From NCBI GenBank assembly GCA_022774325.1, contig JALFNN010000090.1, positions 1 through 38,170 of the forward strand: a stretch of DNA of 38,170 nt, written 5' to 3'. Shown one piece after another: positions 14,709-23,935 of this stretch. The stretch's first letter is position 1; the number at the start of each line of letters is the position of its first letter. Source of the DNA: a bacterium (GTDB taxonomy: Bacteria; Bacillota; Clostridia; Lachnospirales; Lachnospiraceae). The notes under the pieces were generated by a model. It did no database searches and was not told the DNA's origin. It was given only the letters and a program-made list of their open reading frames with translations. Position numbers and translations under genes: made by a program.

Positions 14709-16622
14709 TCACCTCTTCTTTCTTGCGTTTGATTTCTTTGTGGGAACGGTTTTCTTTTTCATATCCGTATTTTTCTTTGAATCTTTCTTTTTCTTTGATT
14801 CTGTATTCTGTTTTTCAGAACGCAGTTTTCTGGGACGAATCAGACATTTTTCTCCGAATCCGACCAGATCCATACGTCCTGTCTTCTTCAGTGCTTCCAT
14901 GACCAGATCGTAATTCTGAGGGTTACGATACTGGATCAATGCCCGCTGCATCGCTTTTTCATGCGGATTCTTTGGCACATAGACCGGCTTCATGGTACGC
15001 GGGTCTACACCAGTATAGTACATGCATGTAGAAATCGTGGACGGTGTCGGATAGAAATCCTGTACTTGTTCGGGCATATACCCAAGATCTCTCAGATATT
15101 CTGCAAGACATACTGCATCTTTAAGTGTAGATCCTGGGTGCGAAGACATCAGATAGGGAACCAGATACTGCTTCAATCCCATTTTCTGATTCAGCTTCTC
15201 ATATTTTTTTGTGAATTTTTCATATACGGCATGTTCCGGCTTGCCCATCATCTTCAAAACATCATCCGATACGTGTTCCGGTGCGACTTTCAGCTGGCCG
15301 CTGACATGATATTGACAGAGTTCCCGGAAGAACGTGTCGTCCGAATCCGCCAGAAGATAATCAAACCGGATTCCAGAACGAATGAAAACTTTTTTCACCT
15401 TCGGCAGTTCTCTTAATTTCCTTAACAGAGCCGTATAGTCTGTATGATCGGCAATCAGGTTTTTACAAGGGGCCGGGAACAGACACTGTTTGTTCGGACA
15501 GGCGCCGTATTTTAATTGCTTCTTGCAGGCGGGTGCACGGAAATTTGCAGTTGGTCCACCTACATCGTGAATGTAGCCTTTGAAATCCGGGTCTTCTGTA
15601 AATCCCTTTGCTTCTTCAATTAAAGATTCATGGCTTCTTGTCTGAATGATACGACCCTGATGGAAAGTCAGTGCGCAGAAATTGCAGCCGCCGAAACAGC
15701 CTCTGTTGCTGATCAGGCTGAATTTCACTTCACTGATCGCCGGTACTCCTCCGAATTTTTCATAGGACGGATGATACGTTCTCATATAGGGAAGGCTGTA
15801 CACATCATCCATTTCCTGCTGGGTAAGTGGTTTCGCCGGTGGATTCTGAACCACATAAAGATGGTCAGAATAAGGTTCCACCAGACGTTTGCCGGAATAG
15901 GGATCCGTATTCTGATACTGGGTGTAGAAACTCTTGGCATAGAGAAGCTTGTCTTCTTTCATTGCTTCGTAGGATTCCAGCATGACTGCATCATAAATGC
16001 TGTCCAGACTCTTCACTTTGCAGACAGTTCCGTCAAGATAGGTCAGATCTTTGACATCGAGTCCGGCATCCAGTGCCTCTGCAATCTCAATGATCGAGCG
16101 TTCCCCCATTCCATAGGAAATCAGATCTGCTCCGGAATCCAGAAGGATGGAGCGTTTCAGACGGTCTGACCAGTAATCGTAGTGGGCAAGTCTTCGAAGG
16201 CTTGCTTCGATTCCCCCTAAAATAATCGGAGTCTTTTTATAACGCTGGCGGATCAGATTCCCATAAACCACAGCGGCATAATCGGGACGTTTTCCCATCA
16301 CGCCTCCGGGAGTGTAGGAATCCTGATGGCGCCTTTTCTTTGAAACGGTATAATGATTGACCATGGAATCCATATTTCCCGCAGAAACCAGAAAGGCCAG
16401 ACGCGGTTCCCCGAATTCGCAAATGCTGTCCGGCGTTTTCCAGTCCGGCTGTGACAGGATTGCAACCCGGTATCCGTGTGATTCCAGAAGCCTTGTAATG
16501 ATGGCATGACCAAATGAGGGATGATCCACGTAAGCGTCTCCGCACACATAGACAAAATCAACCTGATCCCATCCTCTGTCCTGCATTTCCTTTCTGTTAA
16601 TTGGTAAAAATCCCTGACTCAT
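14709..16622 (-). CDS. YgiQ family radical SAM protein
   Basis: This 637-residue protein has the iron-sulfur motif RGCFGGCNFCAL (Cys309, Cys313, Cys316) inside a radical SAM barrel, preceded by a B12-binding-like N-terminal domain (VYVCGDAYVDHPSFGHAII) and the family block LGGIEASLRRLAHYDYWSD. A second cysteine cluster (CKKQLKYGACPNKQCLFPAPC) is typical of YgiQ. The last ~40 residues are a Lys-rich tail (KKKKDSKKN, TKKSNARKKR), possibly nucleic-acid contacting. The reaction is not established for the family. The gene heads directly into the SDR gene. Confidence 0.92.
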   Translation of the reverse strand: MSQGFLPINRKEMQDRGWDQVDFVYVCGDAYVDHPSFGHAIITRLLESHGYRVAILSQPDWKTPDSICEFGEPRLAFLVSAGNMDSMVNHYTVSKKRRHQDSYTPGGVMGKRPDYAAVVYGNLIRQRYKKTPIILGGIEASLRRLAHYDYWSDRLKRSILLDSGADLISYGMGERSIIEIAEALDAGLDVKDLTYLDGTVCKVKSLDSIYDAVMLESYEAMKEDKLLYAKSFYTQYQNTDPYSGKRLVEPYSDHLYVVQNPPAKPLTQQEMDDVYSLPYMRTYHPSYEKFGGVPAISEVKFSLISNRGCFGGCNFCALTFHQGRIIQTRSHESLIEEAKGFTEDPDFKGYIHDVGGPTANFRAPACKKQLKYGACPNKQCLFPAPCKNLIADHTDYTALLRKLRELPKVKKVFIRSGIRFDYLLADSDDTFFRELCQYHVSGQLKVAPEHVSDDVLKMMGKPEHAVYEKFTKKYEKLNQKMGLKQYLVPYLMSSHPGSTLKDAVCLAEYLRDLGYMPEQVQDFYPTPSTISTCMYYTGVDPRTMKPVYVPKNPHEKAMQRALIQYRNPQNYDLVMEALKKTGRMDLVGFGEKCLIRPRKLRSEKQNTESKKKKDSKKNTDMKKKTVPTKKSNARKKR

Positions 16623-17291
16623 TTATAATACCTCGAATGTTTGATTTTTTATATCATGATAGCTGTGAATATAATAATCGGCAAGCTGCCGTTTCTTTTC
16701 TTCCTGCCAGCTGGAAAATGCATCTTCTACAGCACACACCTTCATACCGGCATTTTTCCCGGCAAGGATGCCCATCGGTACATCTTCAAACACCAGGCAT
16801 TTCTCCGGCGCAATGCCAAGATTATTTGCAGCAGCCAGATACACGTCCGGGGCCGGTTTGCCCTTCTTCACTTCACAGGATGTGCAGATTACATCAATAT
16901 CATTCTGGATTCCCAGAGCATTCAGTGTGGCCAGAACCAGTTTCCGGTCATTGCTGGTCGCTATGGCGGTACGGATCCGGTTTTTGTGGATTCCATGCAG
17001 GAACTCCTTTGCACCGTCTTTCAGCCTGACCTCATGCGTATATTTATGCAGTGCCATCTCATACCATTCCTGTTTTATTTCCTCGATCGTGCGCGGAAGT
17101 TCGGGAAAGACATCCAGATAATACTGTGCTGTCTCTGTAAAACTTTTCCCTTCCATCTGTTCGTAAAAATCCTCCGGCGCACGAAGATGGTATTTCTCAA
17201 TATATTCTTTGTCGATTTCGACCCAGACCCACATGGAATCAACCAATGTTCCGTCCAGGTCAAAGATCACGGCTTCCATTTCTTCTAACAT
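16623..17291 (-). CDS. HAD-superfamily phosphatase (subfamily IA)
   Basis: Motif I is VIFDLDGTLVDSMWVW near residue 9, with both catalytic aspartates. Motif II lies in IRTAIATSNDRKLV, motif III is the Lys in KKGKPAPDVYLAAA, and motif IV is CLVFEDVPMGILAGKNAGM. The alpha-helical cap sits between motifs I and II. Length (222) and motifs fit the beta-phosphoglucomutase/Gph group; the substrate is unknown. The ATG at 17291 overlaps the end of the upstream RsuA-family gene by 7 nt; an ATG four codons later (MEAVIF) is equally possible. Confidence 0.88.
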   Translation of the reverse strand: MLEEMEAVIFDLDGTLVDSMWVWVEIDKEYIEKYHLRAPEDFYEQMEGKSFTETAQYYLDVFPELPRTIEEIKQEWYEMALHKYTHEVRLKDGAKEFLHGIHKNRIRTAIATSNDRKLVLATLNALGIQNDIDVICTSCEVKKGKPAPDVYLAAANNLGIAPEKCLVFEDVPMGILAGKNAGMKVCAVEDAFSSWQEEKKRQLADYYIHSYHDIKNQTFEVL

Positions 17292-17989
17292 AACTTCTTC
17301 AGTTCCTCCTCGGTCAATGGACGATACTCTCCTTCTCTGAGCTGTGGATCCAGTACAAGTGTTCCCATGGACTCTCGCCGCAGATAGATCACCTTCTTGC
17401 CCCGAGCTTCGAACATTCTTTTGACCTGATGAAAACGTCCTTCCTGAATAGTAAGACGGATCTCGGATTCTTTCCCGGAAGTCAGGATCTCAAGTCTGGC
17501 CGGAAGGGTCAGCTTCTCGTCTCCTATATCTATTCCCTGTGCAAATGCATCTGCATCTTCAGAATTAACTTCTCCGTCTATTTTTGCATAATAAATCTTA
17601 TCGACATGTTTTCCGGGCGCCAGGAGGCGATGCGACAGTTCCCCGTCGTTGGTGACAAGAAGCAGTCCTACCGTATCCTTGTCCAGTCTTCCTACGGGAA
17701 AGAGATCCTTTCTCCGCTGTCCTTTGAACAGATCAAGCACGGTTTTCTCTTTTGGATCTTTTGTCGCAGAGACCACTCCGGCCGGTTTGTTCATCATGTA
17801 ATATTCCATCCGGCGATACACAACTTCTTTTCCGTTCACCGCGATTTTCTGCGTATCGGCATCAACCTTCAGTTCCGGTTTTTTCACCGTCACGTCATCG
17901 ACTTTTACCATTCCCTGACGAATTGCTTTCTTAATCTCACTTCGTGTACCCATATCCATGTCGGCAAGGTATTTGTCTAACCGGATCAT
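17285..17989 (-). CDS. rsuA: RsuA-family 16S rRNA pseudouridine synthase
   Basis: The S4 domain (MIRLDKYLADMDMGTRSEIKK; GMVKVDDVTVKKP) precedes an RsuA-type catalytic domain with MMNKPAGVVSATKD, the catalytic Asp in GRLDKDTVGLLLVTNDG, and QEGRFHQVKRMFEARGKKV. The family makes the pseudouridine at position 516 of 16S rRNA in E. coli. The start at 17989 is set by GGAGGA 9 nt upstream and a 4-nt ATGA overlap with the upstream methyltransferase gene; the frame extends 6 codons further up without homology. 234 residues. Confidence 0.9.
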   Translation of the reverse strand: MIRLDKYLADMDMGTRSEIKKAIRQGMVKVDDVTVKKPELKVDADTQKIAVNGKEVVYRRMEYYMMNKPAGVVSATKDPKEKTVLDLFKGQRRKDLFPVGRLDKDTVGLLLVTNDGELSHRLLAPGKHVDKIYYAKIDGEVNSEDADAFAQGIDIGDEKLTLPARLEILTSGKESEIRLTIQEGRFHQVKRMFEARGKKVIYLRRESMGTLVLDPQLREGEYRPLTEEELKKLC

Positions 17990-19380
17990 GCAGACTGATT
18001 CCTCCATCCTGGCAGATATTTATTCTTCAGTGTTCCTCCTGCAAGCTTGCCCCATCCAAGCGGATATCCGTCCACACAGACAAGATGCCATCCCTTTGCC
18101 CGGGAAGAAACAAGATCATCTACGTCGATGGTCTCACCTTTCAGATAACGCTGTACACGTGTATCTTCCGCTTTTAGATCCAAGGTATGGGCATATGATT
18201 CCATCGAAAGATTCATGGCAAGCGCCTGGCTTGGCTCAAAACGCTTTTTCTTTAGTTCTCCAAGCAGAAGGCCGCTTCTCAGAAAACGGATTCCCTTTAG
18301 ATCAGGCAGATCCTCCGGCATGTAATAAACCCGTTCATTGCGGATATCAAGGCGTTCCGGCTTCAGATCCCATGCGACATCCGCAAAAAATTCAGAAAGC
18401 TCTTCCGGAATTTTCCTGCCCCCCTTTGCGGAAGGATAATGATCGGCATCATGTTCTGTATCCGCCTGTCCTTTTTGCAGAAGTGCCAGGAAATGCCCCT
18501 CGCCTCTCATGCGGTGCGGGAAAATGCGTACGGTTTTCGTCAGTTTGGGAATTCCTCCGTCTATTGCCGATGGGATTCCTTCTGCAAAGCCCTCATATCC
18601 TTTCATCTCAAGAATTTCAAATTCCGGATATTCCTTCAAAAGATGCATGATCGTACCTTCATTCTCTTCCGGATCGAAGGTACATGTTGAATACAGCATC
18701 ATGCCTCCCGGCTTCAGCATGCGTGCAGCCTGGGTGATGATGCTTCGCTGGAGTTTCGCAAAAAAGGATGGGCCATGTTCTTCCCAGGCTTTTACCATCT
18801 TCCTGTCCTTGCGGAACATCCCTTCTCCCGAGCAGGGAGCATCGATAAGAATCTTGTCAAAATATCCGGTAAAATAGTTCTCCAGCTTACCCGGTTCTTC
18901 ACTGAGGACCAGCATGTTCCCGATGCCGAATACTTCCAGATTCTTAAGAAGCCCCTTTGCACGGGAACTGCTGATATCATTGGCAACCAGTACCCCTTCT
19001 CCCATAAGCTTTGCTCCAAGTTCCGTTGCTTTTCCGCCGGGGGCTGCACATACATCCAGCACACGTTCTCCCGGTGATACAGGAAGCCGATTGGCCGGTG
19101 TCATCGCGCTGGGCTCCTGCAGATAATACAGCCCTGCAAAATAGTAGGGGTGTTTCGCCGGCGCGACCTGCTCCCCGTCATAATAAAATCCATCTTCAAT
19201 CCACGGGATCGGTGTCAGCGGAAATGGTGCAATTTTCAGGAAGTCCTCCACAGAGATCTTTCGTGTATTAACCCGAAGCCCATAATAACGCGGCTCCTCG
19301 TAACAGCGGATATATTCCTCAAATTCAGAGCCCAGAAGGCACTGCATCTTTTCTTCAAATCTTTCTGGCAATTGTATCAT
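17986..19380 (-). CDS. RsmF/RsmB-like rRNA (cytosine-C5) methyltransferase
   Basis: A NOL1/NOP2/Sun-family enzyme of 464 residues. AdoMet-binding motif I is VLDVCAAPGGKATEL; the catalytic cysteine motifs are DAPCSGEGMFRK and YSTCTF. An RsmF-type C-terminal RNA-binding extension (~residues 300-464) includes FLRSGLLLGELKKKRFEPSQ. The start at 19380 is chosen because GGAGGAAAG lies 8 nt upstream and MIQLPERF matches the family; the upstream frame to 19413 is not supported. It is followed, with a 4-nt overlap, by the RsuA-family gene, making an rRNA modification pair. Confidence 0.9.
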   Translation of the reverse strand: MIQLPERFEEKMQCLLGSEFEEYIRCYEEPRYYGLRVNTRKISVEDFLKIAPFPLTPIPWIEDGFYYDGEQVAPAKHPYYFAGLYYLQEPSAMTPANRLPVSPGERVLDVCAAPGGKATELGAKLMGEGVLVANDISSSRAKGLLKNLEVFGIGNMLVLSEEPGKLENYFTGYFDKILIDAPCSGEGMFRKDRKMVKAWEEHGPSFFAKLQRSIITQAARMLKPGGMMLYSTCTFDPEENEGTIMHLLKEYPEFEILEMKGYEGFAEGIPSAIDGGIPKLTKTVRIFPHRMRGEGHFLALLQKGQADTEHDADHYPSAKGGRKIPEELSEFFADVAWDLKPERLDIRNERVYYMPEDLPDLKGIRFLRSGLLLGELKKKRFEPSQALAMNLSMESYAHTLDLKAEDTRVQRYLKGETIDVDDLVSSRAKGWHLVCVDGYPLGWGKLAGGTLKNKYLPGWRNQSA

Positions 19381-19415
19381 GAATCTTTCCTCCATATCGT
19401 TTAAGTATAACATAG

Positions 19416-20216
19416 TTAGAATGAACAGGAAAGTTTTTTCTCTTCCAATGTTCGTAAAATCCAGTACGGATTCACACTGATCTCATTTTCGCCAGGATAT
19501 AAATAGATACCGATATGGAGATGCGTCGGAAACATTCCTTTTGTCCCTTCTTCCCCATAACCAGTATTTCCCATAAATCCGATGAGATCTCCCGCACAAA
19601 CAGTGTCTCCTTCCTCCAGATCCGCATAGGAATCCAGATGTGCATAATAATAATAGCCGCCTTGAGCAGACAGAATTCCGATACGGTATCCGCCCCTTTC
19701 CAGCCAGCCTTTATTCATAACAGTGCCGTCCGAAATACTGACAACCGGATACAGACCGGGTACATCTTTCGAAGCCATAAGATCAGTACCCTCATGTCCT
19801 CGTTTTCCACCATAGGTGCGTTCGTTCATCCAGGAATCCGTAAAATGGACCTGATATTCCTCATGTACAGTTGAGTTCGGCACCGGAAAATAAATTGCTT
19901 CATTCCAGATTGCACAGCAGGCGTCCCTGTACGCTCTCCAGGCAGGCCTGGAGGTCCACAGCTTTTCTTCCCCGTTTTCAAATCCCCCCAGCATCATCAG
20001 CGCTGCGGATGTTCCCCGGTCCTCCGGCTGCATCTCTTTCAGTATCTTGAGATTTTCCTCACCGATTTCATGAGAGCGGAATTCATCCGAAAATATCGTC
20101 GTATCATTCAGTTTTGTCAGACGTGCCCTCATCTTCAGATTTGTGTTAAGAATCATAACAAGAAAGGCAGCACCCAGTAGATACAGAAGGAAAAGGCCGG
20201 ATTTGTTTTTACGCAT
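19416..20216 (-). CDS. Membrane-anchored M23 (LytM-type) peptidase
   Basis: An N-terminal signal-anchor (residues ~7-25, GLFLLYLLGAAFLVMI) follows a basic MRKNKSG start. The extracellular part has the M23 metal motifs: GHEGTDL (HxxxD), YYYAHLDSYADL, and THLHIGIYLYPG (HxH), so it is predicted to be an active zinc endopeptidase acting on peptidoglycan. A linker of ~90 residues separates the two. The gene is divergent from ylbJ, 137 nt away, a setting that could suggest a sporulation role, but no SpoIIQ-specific signature was confirmed. Confidence 0.87.
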   Translation of the reverse strand: MRKNKSGLFLLYLLGAAFLVMILNTNLKMRARLTKLNDTTIFSDEFRSHEIGEENLKILKEMQPEDRGTSAALMMLGGFENGEEKLWTSRPAWRAYRDACCAIWNEAIYFPVPNSTVHEEYQVHFTDSWMNERTYGGKRGHEGTDLMASKDVPGLYPVVSISDGTVMNKGWLERGGYRIGILSAQGGYYYYAHLDSYADLEEGDTVCAGDLIGFMGNTGYGEEGTKGMFPTHLHIGIYLYPGENEISVNPYWILRTLEEKKLSCSF

Positions 20217-20293
20217 CCAGACGCATCTCCGTTTTTTTATGAATCTATGCGTAATAGCGAAATCTTATGTTATTTTCACTGGATCCGGAAATG

Positions 20294-20322
20294 GAATAAA
20301 CTGTGATATTGTCCCGTATATT
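20294..20322 (+). promoter_or_regulatory. Possible sigma-E promoter of ylbJ
   Basis: GAATAAA (20294-20300), a 14-nt spacer and CGTATATT (20315-20322) resemble the mother-cell sigma-E pattern (ATA-rich -35, CATA-rich -10). ylbJ is sigma-E dependent in Bacillus subtilis. Match is by eye only. Confidence 0.35.
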
Positions 20323-20353
20323 GTGAAGAAAAGATTTTGTATTTTGAGGTTTT

Positions 20354-21292
20354 ATGAAGCATAATCTCAACACATTATTCCTGATCACACTTTTTGTCCT
20401 GATGCTTACTTTCCCGGGAGTAGTATTTGCAGGTGCCAGAGAGGGGCTTCTTCTATGGTTTCGAACGGTTCTTCCCACCCTGTTTCCGTTCATGGTTATC
20501 ACCGGTCTGCTTACAGGAAGCAGTGCTCTGGAAGCAATATCTTCTCTTTTGCATCCGGTAACCGGTGCATTATTTCAGATATCGCCGGCTTCTTCTCTTG
20601 CCGTTCTGACCGGCTTTTTCTGCGGATATCCAATGGGTGCAAGAACCTCCGTAAGTCTTGTGAAATCCGGATATATTTCCGAAAAAGAAGGTGAATATCT
20701 GTTGTCTTTTTGTAACAACACCAGTCCGATGTTCGTCATTAGCTATGTATGCATGCAAACGCTGAAGCGAAAAGATCTGGCTTTGATAAGTCTTATGATT
20801 CTGGTCTCATCCTCGGTAATCTGCAGTTTCATTTTTCGCAACTTTTACGGTAGAACCAGTACCCCGAGAGCATCCAAAATTATGGCGGATCTCTCATCGA
20901 AGCCGGAAACGATGTTGGAACTTCTTGATGACTGTATTACAGAGAGCTGTGAAGGAATTGTGAAAATAGGCGGATATATCATCGTCTGCTCCATTGCGCT
21001 TGCATTGCTCAAGGAGATCCCTTGCAGAAATTTGATCTGGTGCAATTTGATTCTTCCCTCTATAGAAATCACAGCCGGTATCAGCATGCTGGCAAATAGC
21101 CGGTTTTTCTTTCCAATCCGGTATGCTCTTATGATGGCACTTATTTCTTTTGGTGGAATCTGTGCTGTATTTCAGACCAGATGTATGACTGCGAAAACCG
21201 ATTTCTCCATGGCACGCTACATAACAGAAAAGCTGATTACCGCTTTGGTAACCAGCCTTTTATCTTTTGCCTTTGTGACATTGTATCGTTGA
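20354..21292 (+). CDS. ylbJ: Sporulation integral membrane protein YlbJ
   Basis: The 312-residue protein has about eight hydrophobic segments. Family text includes GLLLWFRTVLPTLFPFMVI near residue 32, GFFCGYPMGARTSVSLVKSG near 86 and FCNNTSPMFVISYV near 118, followed by a central CIIxxSxxGxxxxGxYI-like segment (ITESCEGIVKIGGYI). These match YlbJ, a nucleoside-recognition-domain protein needed for spore cortex formation in Bacillus. It is the only plus-strand gene between 1.7 and 34 kb. GAGG lies close upstream of the ATG. Confidence 0.9.
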   Translation: MKHNLNTLFLITLFVLMLTFPGVVFAGAREGLLLWFRTVLPTLFPFMVITGLLTGSSALEAISSLLHPVTGALFQISPASSLAVLTGFFCGYPMGARTSVSLVKSGYISEKEGEYLLSFCNNTSPMFVISYVCMQTLKRKDLALISLMILVSSSVICSFIFRNFYGRTSTPRASKIMADLSSKPETMLELLDDCITESCEGIVKIGGYIIVCSIALALLKEIPCRNLIWCNLILPSIEITAGISMLANSRFFFPIRYALMMALISFGGICAVFQTRCMTAKTDFSMARYITEKLITALVTSLLSFAFVTLYR

Positions 21293-21313
21293 TGAATTGC
21301 CGTGCTCCCCTTA

Positions 21314-21910
21314 TTATTCTTCCGGTAATTCTTCTGTACCGAATTCTGCTTCAAGTCCTCGAGCAGATTTATCCGGTATTTCAAGTTCTGCGCGGTTGTT
21401 ACGTACAACATCGTAGCATTCCTGCAGAGAATTCACAAGTCCGTCATACTTCGTCGTATAACTGTCCAGCGTATGACCAATGATGCTTTCGGCATTTGCA
21501 AGAAGATCATCCGCATACTGCATCGCACCGATGCGGATATCGTTTGCATCGTTCGTTGCATTATCCAAGATCTGCTGAGCCTGCTCTGTGGCCGCCATTA
21601 CGATCTCATTTGCCTGAGAATATGCCTGCTGCATGATCTCATGTTCACTTACAAGCTCGTTGGTGTGGATCTGCGCTTCCTCGATCATGCTTTCTGCTTT
21701 AGACTGGGCATCGGCAAGGATCGCATCTTTGTTTGCGATAATCTTCTGATAGCGCTTGATCTCATCCGGAGTTTTCATACGGAGTTCGCGAAGAAGTTCA
21801 TCCATCTGATCCTTATTTACAATAATTTTAGTTGTAGATAAGGGCTGAAATTTACAACTGTCGATGTACTCTTCAATTTCTTCAATAATCTGTTCAATAC
21901 GGCTGCTCAT
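21314..21910 (-). CDS. Coiled-coil protein of unknown function (198 aa)
   Basis: Almost wholly helical and charged: an N-terminal SSRIEQIIEEIEEYIDSCK, then ~100 residues of Ala/Glu/Gln-rich heptads (ADAQSKAESMIEEAQ, AATEQAQQILDNATNDAND), resembling the stalk of F0 subunit b or DivIVA-like coiled coils. No membrane segment. It follows coaD by ~30 nt, a frequent arrangement in Clostridia. Function unknown; self-association is likely. It ends 21 nt from the convergent ylbJ. Confidence 0.8.
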   Translation of the reverse strand: MSSRIEQIIEEIEEYIDSCKFQPLSTTKIIVNKDQMDELLRELRMKTPDEIKRYQKIIANKDAILADAQSKAESMIEEAQIHTNELVSEHEIMQQAYSQANEIVMAATEQAQQILDNATNDANDIRIGAMQYADDLLANAESIIGHTLDSYTTKYDGLVNSLQECYDVVRNNRAELEIPDKSARGLEAEFGTEELPEE

Positions 21911-21940
21911 AATTTACACTCTCCTTCTTGCCGTTTGGAT

Positions 21941-22417
21941 TTACGGCATTTTATCTTTCATTCTGTCAGCTACAGCTTCCGGCACAAATTGAGAAATATC
22001 TCCGCCAAAGGCTGCCACTTCTTTTACAGTTGTTGAGCTCAGATATGAATAATCCAGGCTGGTGGTGAGAAATAATGTCTCTATATCTGACTGCAGCTTC
22101 TGGTTCGTCTGAGCCATCTGCAGTTCGTATTCAAAGTCTGTGATCGCACGAAGTCCTCGAATGACAACTTTCGCATCCAACTCCTTTGCGAAATCGACAA
22201 GCAGTCCTTCAAAAGGAATAATTCTGACGTTCGGCAGATTACAAGTTACTTCTTCTAACATTTTAACACGTTCTTCTACAGAAAACAACGGCATTTTTGC
22301 TTTATTCCGCAGCACACCGATAATCAGTTCGTCCACAATATTACAGGCTCTTGTCATGATATCGAGGTGCCCGAAGGTAACCGGATCAAAACTACCGGGA
22401 TAGATTGCTCTTAACAT
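21941..22417 (-). CDS. coaD: Phosphopantetheine adenylyltransferase
   Basis: CoaD makes dephospho-CoA from ATP and 4'-phosphopantetheine (fourth step of CoA synthesis). The 158-residue protein has the nucleotidyltransferase motif [37 protein letters not shown] and the [19 protein letters not shown] tail. It overlaps rsmD by 7 nt, the standard rsmD-coaD pair. Confidence 0.96.
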   Translation of the reverse strand: MLRAIYPGSFDPVTFGHLDIMTRACNIVDELIIGVLRNKAKMPLFSVEERVKMLEEVTCNLPNVRIIPFEGLLVDFAKELDAKVVIRGLRAITDFEYELQMAQTNQKLQSDIETLFLTTSLDYSYLSSTTVKEVAAFGGDISQFVPEAVADRMKDKMP

Positions 22418-22977
22418 TGGTCTTCTCCTTTGCGCTGCACAAAAACATGTGCATTTGTTTTGTATTCTTTTCGTTTAATCAAAGAGAAACCAAGCCCCTC
22501 GAGATAGGAAAAATCCGTTTCAAGAGATGCTTCTACGATAATCAGTGCGTCGTAAGCAAGCAGTGAAGAATCAGCCAGATATCCGAGCATCTGCTTTTCC
22601 AACAGATGATTGTACGGCGGATCCATAAATACATAGTCAAATCTTTTCTTCCCTTCCAATTTTCGAAGTGCTCCTAGCGCATCACTTATAATCACTTCAG
22701 CCTGACCGGAAAGCTTCGTCCGTTCCAGGTTTTCCCTGATACACGCTGCCGCACGGGGGTTCTTCTCTACAAATACCGCTTTTTCTGCACCTCGGCTCAG
22801 AGCTTCGATACCGATTGCACCGCTGCCTGCAAAAAGATCAAGAAAGGTGCAGTCGCAAAGCCCATGTGAAATCATATTGAAAAGAGTCTCCTTGATCCGG
22901 TCCGTAGTCGGACGGGTATCCATCCCTTCAATCGTCTTCAGTTGTATACGCCGTGCTTTCCCTGCTATCACTCTCAT
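22411..22977 (-). CDS. rsmD: 16S rRNA (guanine-N2) methyltransferase RsmD
   Basis: RsmD methylates G966 of 16S rRNA in E. coli. Seen: [15 protein letters not shown] start, [15 protein letters not shown], motif [21 protein letters not shown], and the catalytic DPPY in [13 protein letters not shown]. 188 residues, full length. Coupled to coaD by overlap. Confidence 0.95.
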   Translation of the reverse strand: MRVIAGKARRIQLKTIEGMDTRPTTDRIKETLFNMISHGLCDCTFLDLFAGSGAIGIEALSRGAEKAVFVEKNPRAAACIRENLERTKLSGQAEVIISDALGALRKLEGKKRFDYVFMDPPYNHLLEKQMLGYLADSSLLAYDALIIVEASLETDFSYLEGLGFSLIKRKEYKTNAHVFVQRKGEDQC

Positions 22978-23037
22978 CGTATCTTCTCCCTGTTAAATTT
23001 CCCGTTTATTATAATCTCTCACACAAAAGCTGTCAAA

Positions 23038-23934
23038 CTATTTATCCATATGTACTTTTAATTGTGCAAACGGAATTTCAATACCGTTCTCATCCAGGGT
23101 CAGTTTGATCGTTTCCAGCAGTCGCCATCGCGTCGGCCAGTATTTTTCCGTCTTCACGAATGCACGCACTCCTAATACGACAGAACTCTCTCCCAGATCA
23201 TGTACGAATACAATGTGTTCCCTTTCTTTATCAACATCTTCGTCCTTATCCAGAATGTCGTAAAGGAGCGCTTTCGCTTTACGCAAGTCAGAATCATAGG
23301 AAATGTCTACCCGTAGATCCAGTTTGAGATATTCTTTGTCGGAAAAATTGGTCAGACTGGTATTTGCAAGTGTACCGTTCGGAATGACGATCGTTTTATT
23401 GTCCACCGTTGAAAGCTTTGTATAAAAAATCTGTATTTCCTTCACCGTTCCTTCGTTGCCGTGACTGTCCTCCATAATATAATCCCCGACTACGAACGGT
23501 TTCAAAAGGAGAATCAGCATTCCGCCTGCAAGATTGGAGAGACTTCCCTGCAGTGCAAGGCTGACTGCCATACCACCGGAGGCAATAATAGCTGCTGTGG
23601 ATGTGGATTCGATGCCCAGTTCATTAGCCAGATACAGAACCAGAAGAATATGGAGCCCGAATTTCAACAGGGAATCCACGAACTGGCATGCACCGGTATC
23701 AATATTACCGCGTTTCATGGAGCCACGGACGATCTTCCTTACCCAGCCAATCAGGCGATGCCCGATATAAAAGAAGACAAGGACCAGAAGCACACGGATC
23801 GCGAATGAAAGGACTTCCGGTCCTTTTGTCTCAAGTATTTTGTTAAATGTACTGATTTTTTCAACCGCTTCTTCTGCGTTTACTGTAAGATCCGTCGATT
23901 CGGCAAGAAATAAAACAGGATTACGTAACTGCAT
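23038..23934 (-). CDS. Small-conductance mechanosensitive channel (MscS family)
   Basis: 298 residues. After ~40 periplasmic/N-terminal residues come three hydrophobic helices; the pore-lining third is glycine/alanine rich (ASGGMAVSLALQGSLSNLAGG). It is followed by LLKPFVVGDYI, the beta domain (GTVKEIQIFYTKLSTVDNKT with IPNGTLANTSLTNFS) and the alpha/beta C-terminal vestibule. This releases solutes on hypo-osmotic shock. It follows pgeF with 1 nt between genes. Confidence 0.92.
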   Translation of the reverse strand: MQLRNPVLFLAESTDLTVNAEEAVEKISTFNKILETKGPEVLSFAIRVLLVLVFFYIGHRLIGWVRKIVRGSMKRGNIDTGACQFVDSLLKFGLHILLVLYLANELGIESTSTAAIIASGGMAVSLALQGSLSNLAGGMLILLLKPFVVGDYIMEDSHGNEGTVKEIQIFYTKLSTVDNKTIVIPNGTLANTSLTNFSDKEYLKLDLRVDISYDSDLRKAKALLYDILDKDEDVDKEREHIVFVHDLGESSVVLGVRAFVKTEKYWPTRWRLLETIKLTLDENGIEIPFAQLKVHMDK

Positions 23935-23935
23935 G

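Noticed and set aside
14709-14850. Low-complexity Lys-rich stretch at the end of the YgiQ gene as a repeat element
   Set aside because: It is simply the basic C-terminal tail encoded in frame; no unit repeats at DNA level.
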